From the NCBI RefSeq assembly GCF_034932105.1, contig NZ_JAYGIG010000014.1, forward strand, positions 7,431-71,430: DNA of 64,000 nucleotides. The letters run 5' to 3'. A program made the translations under genes and the position numbers. The DNA is from Leptothoe sp034932105 (GTDB taxonomy: Bacteria; Cyanobacteriota; Cyanobacteriia; Phormidesmidales; Phormidesmidaceae). The notes under the pieces are model-generated. The model ran no database searches. It worked only from the letters and a program-made list of their open reading frames with translations, and had not been told where the DNA came from. Positions 62,323 through 64,000 of the stretch are shown one piece after another. How positions within the stretch are numbered: position 1 is the first letter of the stretch; the number at the start of each line of letters is the position of its first letter.

Positions 62323-63141
62323 ATGCGTAACATTACAAGTTTATTGGCGACGTCAGCTGTCTTAGCAATATTTTCTGCAGGGGTAGCGGTTCCTGTATCA
62401 GCCCAGGTGATGGAGACTCCGGATATTGAACCGATTGAAACTGAGGCCGAAGACGACGATGTAGCCCTATTGGTGGCGCAAGCACGAACCGAAGTCGCTA
62501 GGGAAAATGGCTGGTATGTCTCTTTAGCGCCAAATTTGGTATTTGGCTATCCCGTTGATATTGAGTCGGACGGGCCGGTGGCCATTGTTACAGCACCTAT
62601 ATTTCCTGGTGCTCCCGCTGTGGTGGCTAATATTCCAGTCGATATTTCTTTAGATACTGAGACTGGATTCGGGATTAATGGGGCTGTGGGCTATCGGTTT
62701 GACGATGCCCGAATGGAACTAGAGGTGGCCTATAACAACAACAATGTGGACGGTGTCACGGTAAACAACCTGGCTGAAATTCCCCTAGACGGAGACATTA
62801 AGTCGACTCAGTTCATGGTGAATGGGTATTACGATATGCCCACCAACAGCCGATTTAGTCCCTATATCGGGGGGGGTGTGGGTGTGGCCACCCTCAATGC
62901 GAATAATGTTGAGGCGAATGTACCGGGTCTGGGTGCATTGGCGTTGGATGACACCGGGGTCAGTTTTGTTTTTCAGGTTAAGGCTGGGGTGAACTATGCC
63001 ATTAGCGATCAGGCCAGTGCTTTTCTAGGCTACCGTTTACATGGAATTCCAGGGCAAGGTTTTGAAGCCTTTGGGGCTGATTTCGATGCCGATACCCTAT
63101 TGGTACATTCCGTCCAATTGGGGGCTCAGTATCAGTTCTAA
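62323..63141 (+). CDS. Outer-membrane beta-barrel protein (OmpA/Opa-like fold)
   Basis: The 272-residue protein has a signal peptide (LLATSAVLAIFSAGVAVPVS, cleaved after SAQ ~28), an acidic stretch (IETEAEDDD), then alternating beta-strands: GWYVSLAPNLVFGYPV, GFGINGAVGYRFDDARMELE, RFSPYIGGGVGVATL, FVFQVKAGVNYAISDQASAF, GYRLHG, and the terminal HSVQLGAQYQF ending in Phe, the outer-membrane assembly signal. It is an eight-strand-type barrel of the surface-antigen family; ligand and role are unknown. Confidence 0.88.
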   Translation: MRNITSLLATSAVLAIFSAGVAVPVSAQVMETPDIEPIETEAEDDDVALLVAQARTEVARENGWYVSLAPNLVFGYPVDIESDGPVAIVTAPIFPGAPAVVANIPVDISLDTETGFGINGAVGYRFDDARMELEVAYNNNNVDGVTVNNLAEIPLDGDIKSTQFMVNGYYDMPTNSRFSPYIGGGVGVATLNANNVEANVPGLGALALDDTGVSFVFQVKAGVNYAISDQASAFLGYRLHGIPGQGFEAFGADFDADTLLVHSVQLGAQYQF

Positions 63142-63182
63142 TGCAGTTCTAATGGATAGTTGAACAACCATTCAACGACCGT

Positions 63183-63839
63183 TCAACGACCGTAGATCCG
63201 ATATCGGACGTTTTCATCCAGGACAGGTAACTCTAATATCTGTCCTGCATTGGTAACGGCATAACGGCTGTCATATTTGTCCATTAGGGCAAGCATTTGG
63301 GCAGTATCGAGGCCATCATAGGCAGCGGTTAAGGCTGCTTTAATTTCGCGCCGGGCGTCGGTGCGCCGGTCCACATAGCTGAGTAAGTCAATCCCACCCC
63401 CCAGATCGGTGATGCGATTAAACCAGGCTTCGACATCGGCGGATGAGGCACTGGGGACAAACAGAAACTTAGCGATGCTGGGGTGCTCTGACAGCCAGGG
63501 AAGTCTGTCGAGGTCCACCGGCGATGAGACCACCACCTCACCCTCGGGGACATGGTGTTTAAGCCAACTGGCCGTGGCTTTTTGCTCAGGATTGACCCCC
63601 TGCTCCTGACTGGGGAAATCCTGTAGGGCCATGCCCTTGTGATAAAAACGGGTGGCCTCTGCCCCAAAGCCGATGAGAATGATTAGGGTAATTGCGATCG
63701 CACCCACCCGATATCCCCGCCATAGTTTTTCCAGGGCCAGCGCCAAGAAAAATGCCGCCCCCAAGGCCAGCATTAAATCCCCTACCCGAAAGGGATAATA
63801 TTGCAAAATCTGCCCCTGTTGGTCAAACGGAGCAACCAA
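63183..63839 (-). CDS. C-terminal part of an integral membrane protein, N-terminus not found
   Basis: 218 residues from TTG 63839. Two membrane helices (LMLALGAAFFLALALEKLW, VGAIAITLIILIGFGAEATR) are followed by a ~150-residue soluble domain with EGEVVVSSPVDLDRLPWLSE and ALMDKYDSRYAVTNAG, the layout of the C-terminal ends of large multi-pass membrane proteins of the glycosyltransferase-like type. Open frame continues upstream from 63839 to a TAG at about 63927-63929, encoding another hydrophobic helix (LLCTLILFGAGILVAPF) but with no start codon. The gene is either frameshifted or begins outside the window in another frame. Confidence 0.55.
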   Translation of the reverse strand: MVAPFDQQGQILQYYPFRVGDLMLALGAAFFLALALEKLWRGYRVGAIAITLIILIGFGAEATRFYHKGMALQDFPSQEQGVNPEQKATASWLKHHVPEGEVVVSSPVDLDRLPWLSEHPSIAKFLFVPSASSADVEAWFNRITDLGGGIDLLSYVDRRTDARREIKAALTAAYDGLDTAQMLALMDKYDSRYAVTNAGQILELPVLDENVRYRIYGR

Positions 63840-64000
63840 AATCCCAGCCCCAAATAGGATTAAGGTACACAGCAGGCACTGGTTCCGTCGACTGGGTGCC
63901 TTGAAACACTTGGCTTCAGTGGGCTAGACAGCATATCGAATAGAAAATAACTGCGACCAAGATATCCCTGCCTCCAAAATTCCTAACTTCACAGCAGGGA

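Overview
The window is chromosomal DNA from a phycobilisome-bearing cyanobacterium. It has a psbD-psbC photosystem II operon, petH with the CpcD-like (phycobilisome-binding) N-terminal domain, ndhS, rbcR, a ferrochelatase with a chlorophyll-binding (CAB/HLIP-like) tail, and more than twenty HIP1 octamers (GCGATCGC). I do not commit to a genus. Two runs of exactly 100 N (24225-24324 and 54444-54543) are assembly gaps, and both fall inside repeats.

Layout. 1-13 kb: corrinoid adenosyltransferase-like gene, HAD phosphatase, CDF metal transporter, a repeat- and hairpin-rich spacer, a CRP/NtcA-type regulator, a Ser/Thr kinase fused to a PstS-like sensor, rbcR, a 2Fe-2S ferredoxin, hrcA and a rhomboid protease. 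13-19 kb: DUF4126 protein, hemH, a solitary tyrosine recombinase, fabG, thioredoxin, folK and a Nudix hydrolase. 19-27 kb, all on the minus strand: hom-prmC, then a CARDB/RTX repeat protein, a subtilase and a DevC-DevA ABC exporter without DevB. 27-32 kb: petH divergent from psbD-psbC, then a lumenal pentapeptide protein. 32-44 kb: ribE, DUF151 protein, Fe-S aldo/keto reductase, a second ferrochelatase-family protein with a possible in-frame TGA near its true start, DICT/pseudo-HD-GYP and pentapeptide proteins, a phosphate-binding protein behind a phased Pho-box array, two TonB-like proteins, and map. 44-49 kb: the conserved rplS-trnW-secE-nusG-rplK-rplA-[L10 leader]-rplJ-rplL cluster. 49-64 kb: a PBP1-type sensor or binding protein, ChaN, aldo/keto reductase, a DUF559 nuclease unit with an adjoining array of deleted copies, ndhS, HAS-barrel protein, a tandemly duplicated DUF2811 locus, a FAD oxidoreductase, a transketolase-like enzyme, an outer-membrane beta-barrel protein, and a membrane protein without a recognisable N-terminus.

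The most notable observation is at 53.25-54.69 kb. A small DUF559 (Vsr-fold) nuclease gene is bracketed by REP-like palindromes. It is followed by about three tandem elements that read as internally deleted copies of the same unit: its first ~60 bp joined to its last ~50 bp, with the same palindromic ends. This is the relation a MITE has to its parent transposon and suggests an undescribed nuclease-linked repeat system. Second is the exact-spacing tandem duplication of a leader plus DUF2811 gene at 56.4-58.2 kb, with 11-bp-phased TTTTCCCCAGG boxes. Third is the 11-bp-phased Pho-box array before the phosphate-binding protein gene, in a window that also holds a kinase carrying a phosphate-binding-type sensor.
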